A stretch of DNA of 43,806 bases from Ruminococcaceae bacterium OttesenSCG-928-A16 (GTDB taxonomy: Bacteria; Bacillota; Clostridia; Oscillospirales; Ruminococcaceae): positions 1 through 43,806 of the forward strand of contig JAJDJP010000012.1 in NCBI GenBank assembly GCA_030267215.1, given 5' to 3'. Below the pieces are notes generated by a model, which did no database searches, had not been told where the DNA came from, and worked only from the letters and a program-made list of their open reading frames with translations. Positions 7,962 through 16,605 of the stretch are shown here, one piece after another. The first letter of the stretch is position 1. Each line of letters begins with the position of its first letter. The translations under genes and the position numbers were made by a program.

Positions 7962-8329
7962 CTTTATTCTCCTGTTTATCCATTAATTTATTCAGCAAAC
8001 CAGCGAAATACTTTCTCCGCTAAAAAATTTTTATCGAAGCACAACCACAACATTTGGCGTCGTTTTTTTTTACATACATAACATATAGTGTAGCTTGCCC
8101 AAAAAGCGGGCAAAATAAAAATTTTAGCGGTTTTTTTGGCGCTTACACCGCTTTACAAATTGTTTTTCTTACACTATACTTTACAGTACGTAATCCTTCT
8201 AGCCTAGGTTTTTTGGGGAATAATCTTATATGATTTGGCACATAGAATGGAAATAATAGTGGCGTGTATAGGCCTTTTGTGGGGAATGGCCCGGTACAAT
8301 ACGCCAGTTACAAGGAGTCGTTTTGCGGT
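7962..8329. other. AT-rich divergent intergenic region
   Basis: A 368-base gap between divergent genes. It contains a hairpin TTGCCC/GGGCAA near 8095-8114 followed on the plus strand by an A/T tract, several poly-T runs, and TTAC-n5-GTAA near 8180-8192 that could be a repressor site. I see no conserved riboswitch and no convincing small ORF. Confidence 0.4.
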
Positions 8330-9037
8330 ATGGCCTTAGAGTTTTGCAGAATTATTACCCTGTTGCGTAAAGAGCGTGGTATTACGCAAAAAAAAGCAGC
8401 CGAGGAACTGGGGGTTTCGCAGGCACTGCTTAGCCATTACGAGAAAGGCATACGCGAATGCGGGCTTAGCTTTGTGGTGAAAATTGCCGACTTTTACGAT
8501 GTTTCGTGCGATTATTTGCTAGGCAGAAGCGCAGACCGCAGCGGCCTTACCTTAAATGTAGAGGATATCCCCGCACCCGAAGCCACCGCCAACAAGGACG
8601 GGCACTTCCGTGGCAGCGTGCTGCCCACCCTAAACCGTAAATTAATTAGCAACAGCCTGAATATATTGTACGACAAGCTTACCGCCTGCCCCGACAAAGC
8701 CCTGGTAACCGAGGTAAGCGCCTACCTGATGATGTCGGTGTACAAAATGTTCCGTTTGGTGTACCGCTCGGCCCCTAAAAACGCGGCCAGCATGTTTAGT
8801 GTGCCAGAATCTTTATGGCGTGGGTACACAAGTGGCGCTATGGATATAGCCGAAGCCAACGTGGCCGCCGCGCTAAAGGGCGAAGACATTGGCAATGGCC
8901 AGCTAAAAGATCTTTCGGCTTTTATTATGACCACCGAAAGCCTTGGCAAAGACTATCCCTTGTACGCCACCAGCCTGCTAAACCTAATTAAAACTAGCGA
9001 AGAGCGCATTGACGCCCGCAACAAGCAAGGCAAATAA
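8330..9037 (+). CDS. XRE-family transcriptional regulator
   Basis: A 235-residue DNA-binding protein. The Cro/C1-type helix-turn-helix spans about residues 5-65: ITQKKAAEELGVSQALLSHY contains both helices, and FYDVSCDYLLGRS closes the domain. A helical C-terminal region of about 165 residues has no family I can name and may mediate oligomerisation or ligand sensing. The start is the ATG 12 bases after AAGGAG; the frame is open further upstream but without a better site. It is a single-gene unit ended by a terminator, so its targets are probably elsewhere or its own promoter. Confidence 0.85.
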   Translation: MALEFCRIITLLRKERGITQKKAAEELGVSQALLSHYEKGIRECGLSFVVKIADFYDVSCDYLLGRSADRSGLTLNVEDIPAPEATANKDGHFRGSVLPTLNRKLISNSLNILYDKLTACPDKALVTEVSAYLMMSVYKMFRLVYRSAPKNAASMFSVPESLWRGYTSGAMDIAEANVAAALKGEDIGNGQLKDLSAFIMTTESLGKDYPLYATSLLNLIKTSEERIDARNKQGK

Positions 9038-9066
9038 TTCTTTTTAAAGCACATACTATATGCAAA

Positions 9067-9099
9067 CCCCGCCGCAAAATGCAGGCGGGGCATTTTTTT
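9067..9099 (+). terminator. Rho-independent terminator
   Basis: A nine-pair stem built on CCCCGCC/GGCGGGG with an A-rich loop, followed by CATTTTTTT, ends the XRE gene just before the convergent trpS. Confidence 0.85.
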
Positions 9100-9114
9100 G
9101 CTGCTTATGCAAGT

Positions 9115-10113
9115 TTACACAAACCCTACTTTTTTATACACCTTGGCCAGCATTTTGTTTGCCAAATGCTGGGCACGCTGGGCACCGTCTTCTAAAATGC
9201 GTTCCAGCTCAGCCTTATCGGCCAAAATGCGGGCATGCTCTTGTTGCAGCGGGGCAAACACATCTATTACGCTTTGGGCTACGGCCAGCTTAAAGTCTCC
9301 ATAGCCTTTGCCCTCAAATTCGGCCTCAATTTCGGCATCGGTTTTGCCGGTCATGGCGGCGTAAATATCCATCAGGTTCGAAACACCGGCTTTTTCCTTC
9401 GAGCGGTACACCCTTGCCTCGCTATCGGTAACAGCGCGCTTAAACTTGCGCACAATGGTGTCGGCATCGTCCTGCATCGAGATAAACCCGTTGATGTTTT
9501 CGTCCGATTTACTCATTTTTGCCGCCGGGTTTTGCAGGCTCATAATGCGGCCACCTATTTTTTGTATGTAGGGTTCGGGCACTATAAAGGTGTCGGAATA
9601 CGCATTGTTAAAACGCTGGGCAATATTGCGGGCAAGCTCTACATGCTGTTTTTGGTCCTCGCCCACCGGCACGCCGTGCGCACCATATAACAAAATATCG
9701 GCCGCCATTAGCACCGGGTAGGTAAACAAGCCGGCGTTCACATTTTCGGTGTGCTTTTGGCTTTTATCCTTAAACTGCGTCATGCGCGAAAGCTCGCCAA
9801 ACATGGTGTTGCAGGCAAGCACCCAGCTTAGCTGGGTGTGCTGCGGTACATGGCTTTGCACAAACACAATGCTTTGTTTTGGGTTAATGCCCGCCGCCAG
9901 CAACATGGCCGCCGCCTCGTAAGTTTGGCGGCGCAGGGCGGCAGGCTGTTGCCGCACCGTAATGGCGTGCATGTTTACAACGCTGTATATGCAGTCAAAT
10001 TCCTTTTGCAACGGGGCCCAGTTGCGCACCGCCCCCACATAGTTGCCCAATGTAAACGTGCCCGATGGCTGAATGCCACTAAACACGCGTTTTTTTGTTT
10101 CCAGTTCTGCCAA
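9115..10113 (-). CDS. trpS: Tryptophanyl-tRNA synthetase
   Basis: A class I aminoacyl-tRNA synthetase that charges tRNA-Trp in the cytoplasm. At 332 residues it has the normal bacterial length. The HIGH-like motif appears as TLGN in PSGTFTLGNYVGA near residue 20, and the KMSKS loop is exact (AAKMSKSDEN near residue 200). The TTG start has AAGGAG eight bases upstream, whereas the in-frame GTG at 10122 overlaps that site. A near-ideal promoter lies upstream. The leader of some 25-30 bases is too short for a T-box, so tryptophan control by tRNA sensing is not supported here. Confidence 0.96.
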   Translation of the reverse strand: MAELETKKRVFSGIQPSGTFTLGNYVGAVRNWAPLQKEFDCIYSVVNMHAITVRQQPAALRRQTYEAAAMLLAAGINPKQSIVFVQSHVPQHTQLSWVLACNTMFGELSRMTQFKDKSQKHTENVNAGLFTYPVLMAADILLYGAHGVPVGEDQKQHVELARNIAQRFNNAYSDTFIVPEPYIQKIGGRIMSLQNPAAKMSKSDENINGFISMQDDADTIVRKFKRAVTDSEARVYRSKEKAGVSNLMDIYAAMTGKTDAEIEAEFEGKGYGDFKLAVAQSVIDVFAPLQQEHARILADKAELERILEDGAQRAQHLANKMLAKVYKKVGFV

Positions 10114-10146
10114 AAATAACACTCCTTATTGCGGTAGAATGTATGC

Positions 10147-10175
10147 ATTATACCACGCCAAACCCGCATTTACAA
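10147..10175 (-). promoter_or_regulatory. SigA-type promoter of trpS
   Basis: On the minus strand TTGTAA (10175-10170), a 17-base spacer and a perfect TATAAT (10152-10147) lie 34 bases before the TTG start. Confidence 0.7.
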
Positions 10176-10254
10176 ACAAATGCCCTGCGCAAAAACCTTT
10201 TTTAACCACCCGGTTTTTGGCAAAGGGCAGCCAACATTTTTATTTTGTTTGTGG

Positions 10255-10260
10255 TAAAAT
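10255..10260 (+). promoter_or_regulatory. Extended -10 element before the NusG-II gene
   Basis: TGGTAAAAT is an extended -10 of the TGnTAnnnT type, about 37 bases before the ATG. The -35 region is weak. Confidence 0.35.
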
Positions 10261-10296
10261 ATGGGTACGATACGAATAACGCACCGAGGTACCCTT

Positions 10297-10668
10297 ATGA
10301 ACCAACCCCAAGCGCCCAAAACCTTTTTTCGCAAAACAGACCTTACTTTTATCGGCATTATTTTGGCCATTGCGGTTGGCCTTTTTGCCTTTTGGCAGCT
10401 AAACAAAACCACCGGGGCCACCGCACAGGTAACTGTGGGGCTTACCCCCTCGGGGCAAACGGTAACCAGCTATGCTTTAAATAAAAACCAGGTTATCCAT
10501 ATCGATACCGCCGATTTGCCGGTGCAGCTGGAGGTATTGGACGGCAAAATCCGCTTTATTAACTCGGTTTGCCCCGACCATAACTGCGAAGCTTTTGGCT
10601 GGTTGCAGCACGAGGGGGACTGGGCCGCCTGCCTGCCTGCGGGCGTGGTGGTGCGCATGGCAGAATAG
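10297..10668 (+). CDS. NusG domain II-containing small membrane-anchored protein
   Basis: A 123-residue protein with one N-terminal membrane helix (about residues 15-34) and an extracytoplasmic beta-rich domain. The C-terminal CPDHNCEAFGW and ACLPAGVVV elements, with three conserved cysteines, match the NusG_II family found in Firmicutes and often placed beside membrane redox or prenyl-synthesis genes. Its biochemical role is unknown; it has no transcription elongation role despite the name. GAGG eight bases upstream supports the start. The next gene, in the same direction, is VanZ-like, but a hairpin and 180 bases separate them. Confidence 0.8.
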   Translation: MNQPQAPKTFFRKTDLTFIGIILAIAVGLFAFWQLNKTTGATAQVTVGLTPSGQTVTSYALNKNQVIHIDTADLPVQLEVLDGKIRFINSVCPDHNCEAFGWLQHEGDWAACLPAGVVVRMAE

Positions 10669-10768
10669 CCATGGCAAACTTCACTCTTTTTATAAAAAAC
10701 ACTTGCAAAGCATTCCCATAGCTCTCCCTCCAAGTAAGCGCAAACATCATAAAATCATCATATAAAAG

Positions 10769-10799
10769 TAGGGGCGTGCAAATAAATTGCACGCCCCTA
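10769..10799. terminator. Perfect 13-bp hairpin, terminator-like
   Basis: TAGGGGCGTGCAA pairs perfectly with 10787-10799 around a five-base loop. There is no U-run on the plus strand. On the minus strand it is followed by ACTTTTATAT. It may be a weak terminator after the NusG-II gene or an operator. Confidence 0.5.
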
Positions 10800-10848
10800 T
10801 ACTGTATAGTAAATACATGCCTATCGGCCTATTTTTATAAACAGGGAT

Positions 10849-11477
10849 GTGGATACTTTGAACGAACTGCTGTGGAACGCATACGAATTTTTAACCACCA
10901 TGCTGCCATTTGGCATTGCCTGCCTTACAGTAAACCGGCGCCAAAAAAACCGGCTGCCCAAAAGCCGCTTGGTAGCACTATTGGTGTTTGCCCTTTATAT
11001 CATGGCGGTTTTTTATGTTACCGGCGCGGGCACCTTGTTCGATATTCTGCGCAGGGGTATTGAAATTAACCCCCAGCAGCTCAACCTTATTCCTTTTTAC
11101 TATACGCCTTTTGGCAATGCCGGGCATTTTCTTAATGCCGTTATGTTTGTGCCTTTTGGCTTTTTGCTGCCCTTGTTGTGGCCACGCCTTAACAAAATAG
11201 GGTATGCTGTTTTGTACGGGTTTGGCTTTTCGATGGTAATAGAGCTTAGCCAGCTGCTAAATGTACGCACCACCGATGTAGACGACCTGCTGATGAACAC
11301 CCTTGGCGCCTTGGTGGGCTGCTGATATTTCGGCTTTTTAGCCTTGTTACCAAAAAGCACCTTGCGGGCAAGCCCGCCCTAAAGTACGAGGCCCTGCTTT
11401 ATATTGGCGTAATGTTTTTGGGCCGCTTTTTATTGTACGACGGGCTTGGGCTGGCTAAAATACTGTATGGCATTTAG
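10849..11477 (+). pseudogene. VanZ-like membrane protein gene with a frameshift
   Basis: Residues 1-157 are a VanZ-family membrane protein (hydrophobic segments, then FGFSMVIELSQLLNVRTTDVDDLLMNTLGALVG), and the frame ends at TGA 11323-11325. The family normally continues after that motif. In the -1 frame from 11319 the sequence reads on as LLIFRLFSLVTKKHLAGK and 35 more residues to TAG at 11475-11477. One extra G in the GGG run at 11316-11318 would join both parts into a protein of about 209 residues. No slippery heptamer is present, so an indel (mutation or sequencing error) is more likely than programmed frameshifting. VanZ-like proteins are named after a teicoplanin-resistance accessory; the general function is unclear. 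The start is GTG, with TTG at 10858 as an alternative. Confidence 0.85.
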
Positions 11478-11547
11478 GGCATACCCATTGTGCAGGTTAC
11501 AAAATAGTGCACGCATAACCAATCCTTCCCCTCCATAACCAGCAAAC

Positions 11548-11586
11548 AAAAACCGGGGGCTTGCAGCATGCAAGCCCCCGGTTTTT
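11548..11586. terminator. Bidirectional rho-independent terminator
   Basis: An 18-bp perfect stem (AAAAACCGGGGGCTTGCA and its complement) with a three-base loop has A/T tracts on both sides. It serves the VanZ-like gene and the convergent ABC operon. Confidence 0.9.
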
Positions 11587-11601
11587 AAATTAGATCTCAC
11601 T

Positions 11602-13470
11602 TTACGCCGTCAGCCCGTTTTCAAACTGGCTGTTGTACAGGTAGGCGTAAAATCCGTTTTCTGCCAGCAACTCTTGATGGGTGCCGGTTTCCACAATGTC
11701 GCCATCCTTCATTACCAAAATCATGTCGGCATCGCGGATAGTGGAAAGCCTGTGGGCAATTACAAAACTGGTGCGCCCCTTCATCAAGTTGTTCATGGCT
11801 TTTTGTATCGCAATTTCGGTGCGGGTGTCCACACTGCTGGTGGCTTCGTCTAAAATAAGCACCTTTGGGTTAGAAAGAATGGTGCGGGCAATGGTAAGCA
11901 GCTGCTTTTGCCCCTGAGAAATGTTGCTGGCCTCCTCATTTAGTTCCATGTTATAGCCATCGGGCAGGGTGCGGATAAAATGATCGGCCTGGGCGGCTTT
12001 GGCCGCCGCAATTACCTCTTCATCGGTGGCATCTAGCCGGCCATAGCGGATATTTTCCATAATGGTATCGTTATACAGCCAGGTATCTTGCAGCACCATG
12101 CCAAACATGCTGCGCAGGCCGTTTCTGGTAAATTGTTTTTGGTCGTATCCATCTACCAAAATGGCGCCACTGTTTACATCGTAAAAACGCATTAACAATT
12201 TTACCATGGTGGTTTTGCCCGCCCCGGTGGGGCCAACAATGGCCACCTGCTGGCCCGGCTTTACAATGGCAGAAAAATCGTTGATGATGGTTTTTTCGGG
12301 CAGATAACCAAAGTTTACGTGGGCAAAGTACACGCTGCCCTCCACCTTATCCAGCACAACGGGGGTTTCGGTGTCGGGGGTTTCTTCCTCTTCGTTTAAA
12401 AATTCAAACACACGCTCGGCGGCGGCGGCGGTTTGCTGCAGCACGTTAGAGATGTTTGCAATTTGGCTAATTTGCTGGGTAAAGTTGCGCACATACTGAA
12501 TAAATGCCTGAATATCACCCACCGTAATGGTGCCGTTTAGGGTGAAAAATCCGCCCAAACTACACACCAGCACATAGCCAACATTCGAAACAAAGTTCAT
12601 CACCGGCATCATTAGGCCGCTAAAAAACTGGCTTTTCCAGGCAGAGGAATGTAACTTTTCGTTCACTTCGCCAAAGTCGCGTTCGCTTTCTTCCTCGTAG
12701 TTAAAGGCTTTTACCACAACATGGGCGCCATACATTTCTTCTACCTGGCCATTGGCCTGCCCCAAATACTGTTGCTGTTTTTGAAAAAACGGCTGGCTTT
12801 TTTTAACAATAACCGATACCAGCACAAACGAAACCGGCAAGATAAACATGGTAATCAGGGTCATCCAGGGGTTGATGGTCAGCATCATAACCAGTGCGCC
12901 CACAATGGCGGTTATGGCGCTTACCATTTGCGAAAGCCCCTGGCTTAACGTGGAGCTTAGGGTGTCCACGTCGTTGGTAATGCGGCTTAACACGTCGCCG
13001 TGGCTCACTCTATCAAAATAAGAAAGCGGCAGGCGGTTCATTTTTTCGCTGATATCTTTGCGCATGGTATAGCTTACCTTGGTGGCAATGCCCGAAAGCA
13101 AAAACCCTTGCAGGTACGATAACGCCGCGCTGATAACATAAATTAGCAAACACATTAGCAGTATACCGGCAATGGCATCAAAATCTATGCCGCCGGTGCC
13201 GGCTATCATGGCAAGCAGGCCTTCAAACAATTTGGTGGTGGCGTTACCCATAATTTTGGGCCCTAGTATAGAAAACACCGTAGACGCAACCGCCAGCACC
13301 AAACTGGCAATAATAGCAGGCAAATAGGCTTTAAGGTAAGCCATTAAATTGCGCATGGTGCCCTTAAAATCTTTGGCTTTTTCGCCCGGCATCATAGCGC
13401 CCGGGCCACCGCCTATAGGGCCTTGCCTCCGCCTGTTTTTAGGGGCTTTTTCTTTTTTAGTTTCACTCAT
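11602..13470 (-). CDS. ABC exporter subunit with catalytically intact ATPase domain
   Basis: A half-transporter of 622 residues: a cytoplasmic N-terminus, six membrane helices (about residues 45-345) and a C-terminal nucleotide-binding domain. Walker A is GPTGAGKTT, and Walker B ends in a catalytic glutamate (VLILDEATSSVD). The signature motif deviates: ISQGQ in place of LSGGQ. The upstream partner has the complementary set (good signature, Asp for Glu), the usual sign of an asymmetric heterodimeric exporter such as BmrCD, LmrCD or TM287/288, which expel drugs or lipids. The start overlaps the partner's stop as ATGA, and AAGGAGG lies seven bases upstream, so the two are translationally coupled. 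The substrate is unknown. Confidence 0.93.
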   Translation of the reverse strand: MSETKKEKAPKNRRRQGPIGGGPGAMMPGEKAKDFKGTMRNLMAYLKAYLPAIIASLVLAVASTVFSILGPKIMGNATTKLFEGLLAMIAGTGGIDFDAIAGILLMCLLIYVISAALSYLQGFLLSGIATKVSYTMRKDISEKMNRLPLSYFDRVSHGDVLSRITNDVDTLSSTLSQGLSQMVSAITAIVGALVMMLTINPWMTLITMFILPVSFVLVSVIVKKSQPFFQKQQQYLGQANGQVEEMYGAHVVVKAFNYEEESERDFGEVNEKLHSSAWKSQFFSGLMMPVMNFVSNVGYVLVCSLGGFFTLNGTITVGDIQAFIQYVRNFTQQISQIANISNVLQQTAAAAERVFEFLNEEEETPDTETPVVLDKVEGSVYFAHVNFGYLPEKTIINDFSAIVKPGQQVAIVGPTGAGKTTMVKLLMRFYDVNSGAILVDGYDQKQFTRNGLRSMFGMVLQDTWLYNDTIMENIRYGRLDATDEEVIAAAKAAQADHFIRTLPDGYNMELNEEASNISQGQKQLLTIARTILSNPKVLILDEATSSVDTRTEIAIQKAMNNLMKGRTSFVIAHRLSTIRDADMILVMKDGDIVETGTHQELLAENGFYAYLYNSQFENGLTA

Positions 13471-15701
13471 GCCAATTCCTCCTTGCTCAGCTGGCTTTCC
13501 GCAATTTCGCGGTAAGTTTCGCAGTTTTTAAGCAATTCTTGGTGGGTGCCAATGCCGGCCACCTTGCCATCGTTTAACACCACAATTTGCTCGGCATGCA
13601 TAATGGTAGAAACCCTTTGCGCCACCAATAAAACGGTGGATTGCTGGGTATAGGGTTTTAAAGCGGCACGCAGTTTTGCGTCGGTGGCAAAATCCAGCGC
13701 CGAGAACGAATCGTCGAACACGTAGATGGGTGCATCTTTTACCAGCGCCCGCGCTATCGAAAGCCGCTGCCGCTGCCCGCCCGAAACGTTGGTGCCACCC
13801 TGGCTAATTTCTGTAGAAAATCCTTCGTCCATGCCATCAATAAATTCGGTAGCTTGGGCAATTTCGGCTGCCCTGCGCACCTGTTCTTCGCTTACATTTT
13901 CATCGCTAATCTTCAGGTTGCTATCTATAGTGCCGCTAAACAGCATGCCTTTTTGTGGCACATAGCCAATGTTCTCGCGCAGCTCGTGCTGGGTAATTTG
14001 TCGCACGTCTATGCCGTCTATGGTTATGCTGCCCTCGGTTGCATCGTAAAAACGGGGCACCAGGTTTACAACGGTAGATTTACCCGACCCGGTAGAACCA
14101 ATAAACGCTGTGGTTTGCCCGGGTTTGGCCGTAAAGCTAATATCGTGCAGCACATCTTCATCGGCCCCCGCATAGCGAAACGAAACGTTGTTAAAGGCAA
14201 CCTCGCCTTTGGCACGGCCTTTAAAGGTTTTGGGGGCGGTGGGGTCTTGCACACTGTCTTCGCTTAGCAGCACCTCGTTAATGCGCTCGGCCGATACCGA
14301 AGCACGAGGCACCATCACAAAAATCATGGCGATAAACAGGAAGGACATTATGATTTGCATGGCATACTGAATAAAGGCCATCATATCGCCCACCTGCAAG
14401 GCCGATTGCGCAATTTGGTCGGCCCCAAGCCACACAATTGCCAACGACATCACGTTCATAAGCAGCATCATAATTGGCATTAGCAGCGCAATAGAGCGGT
14501 TAACAAACAGGGTGTTTTGGGTTAGGTTTTGGTTGGCTTCGTCAAAGCGTTTTTCTTGAAACTTTTGGTTAGAAAACGCGCGCACCACCATAATGCCCGA
14601 AAGGTTTTCGCGCGAAACAAGGTTCAGCCTGTCCAGCAGGGTTTGCATCTTTTTAAACCGGGGCATTACCACGGCAAAAAGCACCCCAATTACACCCATC
14701 ATTACCAGCACGCCCACCACAATAATCCAGCTCATGCCGGCCGATTTTTGCAGCGCCATAATAACGCCGCCAATACCCATTACCGGGGCATAAATCATCA
14801 TACGCATGCCCATGGTGTACATCATTTGCACCTGGGTAACGTCGTTGGTGGTGCGGGTTATTAAGCTGGAGGTAGAGAACTTATCCATTTCGGCATTATT
14901 AAAGCTAGACACCTTGCTATATATATCTCGGCGTAAATCTCTTGCAACGCCGGCGCCAATGCGGGCAAAACAAAAGCCAATGCCCACGGCACAAACCAGC
15001 ACCGCAAGGCTAAGCAGCAGCATAATGCCGCCAGCGCGCACAATATAGCTGGTTTGCATGTTGTTAGTGTTGGCGCCAAGGCTTTGGTAAAACGCTTTAT
15101 TTAACACCGCCGCCACGCCAGAAGATAGCATCTCGGGCGTATCTTTGGCTTGTTGTATGGCAGTTTGCAGCATTTCGGGCGGGGCTGCTTGCAGCATGGG
15201 CAGCAGCTGCTCCATTTGGCTTAGGTCAAATTCGGCGCTGTTGCTGCTGTTGTCGCCCACTTCTACCCCGCTTTGCTTGGCTACCTCTTGCATCAATTGC
15301 ACAAAGGCATAGCCGCCGTTGGCAAAAGCGGTATCGGCCGCGGCCGCGTCCTCTTTGGTTGCGGTATACACCAGCGCATTGCTGGCCGCTGCATCCGGAA
15401 AAGTTTTGTCGGTATTTTTTTGTTTGGCTTCGGTTAGCTGGGCGTAGGGGGTGTAAGCGGCCTGCGCGGCTGCCTTGTCCTCTTCATCCATAAACCCGCT
15501 AACAAACCCAAATGCCTCGGCCGAAATTGCCTTGGGAGCAATTTCCTCGATACCATTTTTTTGTATGCCAACGTTTACAATATTGCTCATCATGTTGGGC
15601 AGGTTCAGGTCCAGTATCGCCTGGCCAAACAGCAGCACAACCGCCACAAGCAAAAACAGGCTATATTTTTTTACATAACGAAATAACTTGGTCAAAAACA
15701 T
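13467..15701 (-). CDS. ABC exporter subunit with degenerate ATPase site and large extracellular loop
   Basis: A 744-residue half-transporter. The first membrane helix (about 13-35) is followed by an insertion of about 170 residues rich in Ala, Gln, Glu and Asp (about 45-215) before helix 2, predicted to lie outside the membrane. Helices 2-6 follow, then the nucleotide-binding domain with Walker A GSTGSGKST and signature VSGGQRQR. Walker B reads VFDDSFSALD, so the catalytic glutamate is aspartate and this site should be degenerate. It pairs with the 622-residue subunit. AAGGAG four bases upstream supports the start. It is the middle gene of a MarR-ABC-ABC operon, so MarR probably controls its expression. 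Confidence 0.93.
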   Translation of the reverse strand: MFLTKLFRYVKKYSLFLLVAVVLLFGQAILDLNLPNMMSNIVNVGIQKNGIEEIAPKAISAEAFGFVSGFMDEEDKAAAQAAYTPYAQLTEAKQKNTDKTFPDAAASNALVYTATKEDAAAADTAFANGGYAFVQLMQEVAKQSGVEVGDNSSNSAEFDLSQMEQLLPMLQAAPPEMLQTAIQQAKDTPEMLSSGVAAVLNKAFYQSLGANTNNMQTSYIVRAGGIMLLLSLAVLVCAVGIGFCFARIGAGVARDLRRDIYSKVSSFNNAEMDKFSTSSLITRTTNDVTQVQMMYTMGMRMMIYAPVMGIGGVIMALQKSAGMSWIIVVGVLVMMGVIGVLFAVVMPRFKKMQTLLDRLNLVSRENLSGIMVVRAFSNQKFQEKRFDEANQNLTQNTLFVNRSIALLMPIMMLLMNVMSLAIVWLGADQIAQSALQVGDMMAFIQYAMQIIMSFLFIAMIFVMVPRASVSAERINEVLLSEDSVQDPTAPKTFKGRAKGEVAFNNVSFRYAGADEDVLHDISFTAKPGQTTAFIGSTGSGKSTVVNLVPRFYDATEGSITIDGIDVRQITQHELRENIGYVPQKGMLFSGTIDSNLKISDENVSEEQVRRAAEIAQATEFIDGMDEGFSTEISQGGTNVSGGQRQRLSIARALVKDAPIYVFDDSFSALDFATDAKLRAALKPYTQQSTVLLVAQRVSTIMHAEQIVVLNDGKVAGIGTHQELLKNCETYREIAESQLSKEELA

Positions 15702-15753
15702 TCAACTCCTTACTACGGTTTTAGGGGGTACACCCCACAAATACCTTTAGCGG

Positions 15754-16233
15754 CTATTTGTTTTGTTGCTGCACGGTTTCTATTGCGGTGCTTAGCTCTT
15801 GCATTAGCGCCAGCAGCTGGTTTGTTTTTTCTTCTCCCATCATATTCAGGGCACTTTCAATACGGCCTAAAAACTCCCCTAAAGAGGCATGGGCCACCTC
15901 TTTTCCTTTGTTGGTAAGTTCAATATAAATTACCCGGCGGTCAGCCTTATCGCCCTCTCGCTTTACATAGCCCTTTTCTTCCAGCAGGGTTATTTTTTGC
16001 GAAACCCCCGGCATAGACTGCTGAAGCTGGCGGGCCAACATGCTTACGGTCACCTTTTTTTCGCCATGGTTCAGCATACGGTCTATGGTTCCCAGCATGG
16101 CAAGGTCGCTACGTTTAAACGGCGGCATAGGGTGAAACCCCGCCCAAACCCGGCGCAATTTATCCATTTGCTCAAACAAGCCCACCGCGGCGGCGTACTC
16201 TCCAGAGTAGCTGTAAATACCTTTAAAATGCAC
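15754..16233 (-). CDS. MarR-family regulator of the ABC exporter operon
   Basis: A 159-residue winged-helix repressor. The recognition region is VSMLARQLQQSMPGVSQ, and the wing is KREGDKADRRVIYIELT, where the DxRxxxxxLT pattern is typical of MarR proteins. I choose the GTG start because a perfect AAGGAGG lies five bases upstream; the frame is open 11 codons further. It is the first gene of the operon, 52 bases ahead of the ABC pair. A palindrome just downstream of the operon promoter is a likely operator, so autorepression relieved by a small ligand is the expected logic. Confidence 0.9.
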   Translation of the reverse strand: MHFKGIYSYSGEYAAAVGLFEQMDKLRRVWAGFHPMPPFKRSDLAMLGTIDRMLNHGEKKVTVSMLARQLQQSMPGVSQKITLLEEKGYVKREGDKADRRVIYIELTNKGKEVAHASLGEFLGRIESALNMMGEEKTNQLLALMQELSTAIETVQQQNK

Positions 16234-16297
16234 TGTGTCCTCCTTATTTTTAATGTGCTTGCACATGTGAAATTTTTGTTAAAACCTATAACTATTA

Positions 16298-16313
16298 ACT
16301 TAATTAATTAACT
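16298..16313. promoter_or_regulatory. Candidate MarR operator palindrome
   Basis: ACTTAATTAATTAACT is a 16-bp palindrome with one mismatched pair. It is placed 10 bases downstream of the -10 element, over the expected transcription start of the MarR-ABC operon. MarR proteins typically bind such A/T-rich palindromes. Confidence 0.5.
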
Positions 16314-16322
16314 ACCTTAATC

Positions 16323-16350
16323 ATTTTATCAGTTATAGAAAAAAAGTCAA
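16323..16350 (-). promoter_or_regulatory. SigA-type promoter of the MarR-ABC operon
   Basis: On the minus strand TTGACT (16350-16345), a 16-base spacer and TAAAAT (16328-16323), followed by the candidate operator. Confidence 0.6.
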
Positions 16351-16404
16351 TAACTCCACAAAAAATTCACAAATTCTTCAAAGTTACAGCCGGCTGGTTG
16401 CTGT

Positions 16405-16446
16405 TTAAAAAAACGTTAAGGGGCTGCCCTTGGCAGCCCCTTAACG
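16405..16446 (-). terminator. Rho-independent terminator
   Basis: A 15-bp perfect stem (CGTTAAGGGGCTGCC and complement, three-base loop) is followed on the minus strand by seven T's. It ends the dapL-membrane protein operon before the MarR promoter. The 16447-16605 stretch upstream of it holds nothing else I can recognise apart from a short AAGGA/TCCTT hairpin. Confidence 0.85.
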
Positions 16447-16605
16447 GCTATAAAACTCAATTTTGCTTTTACCTGTTTGTTTTCCCGAGCAAAAGGAAGA
16501 ATCCTTCTTGCAAAAACCACAAGGGCAAAGTTCTTTGGGCAAAGCGCCCGCAGAGTAACAGATAATTTTTACCCAATTTGCTCTTTAATTAAATGCATCT
16601 ATTAT

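Noticed and set aside
7962..8329. Cobalamin riboswitch ahead of the phosphatase-cobO genes
   Set aside because: No B12-box-like sequence or suitable long structure was found.
10114..10146. T-box leader for trpS
   Set aside because: The promoter is only 34 bases from the start codon, far too short for a T-box.
11300..11330. Programmed -1 frameshift in the VanZ-like gene
   Set aside because: There is no X-XXY-YYZ slippery heptamer at the shift point, and no clear downstream stimulatory hairpin.
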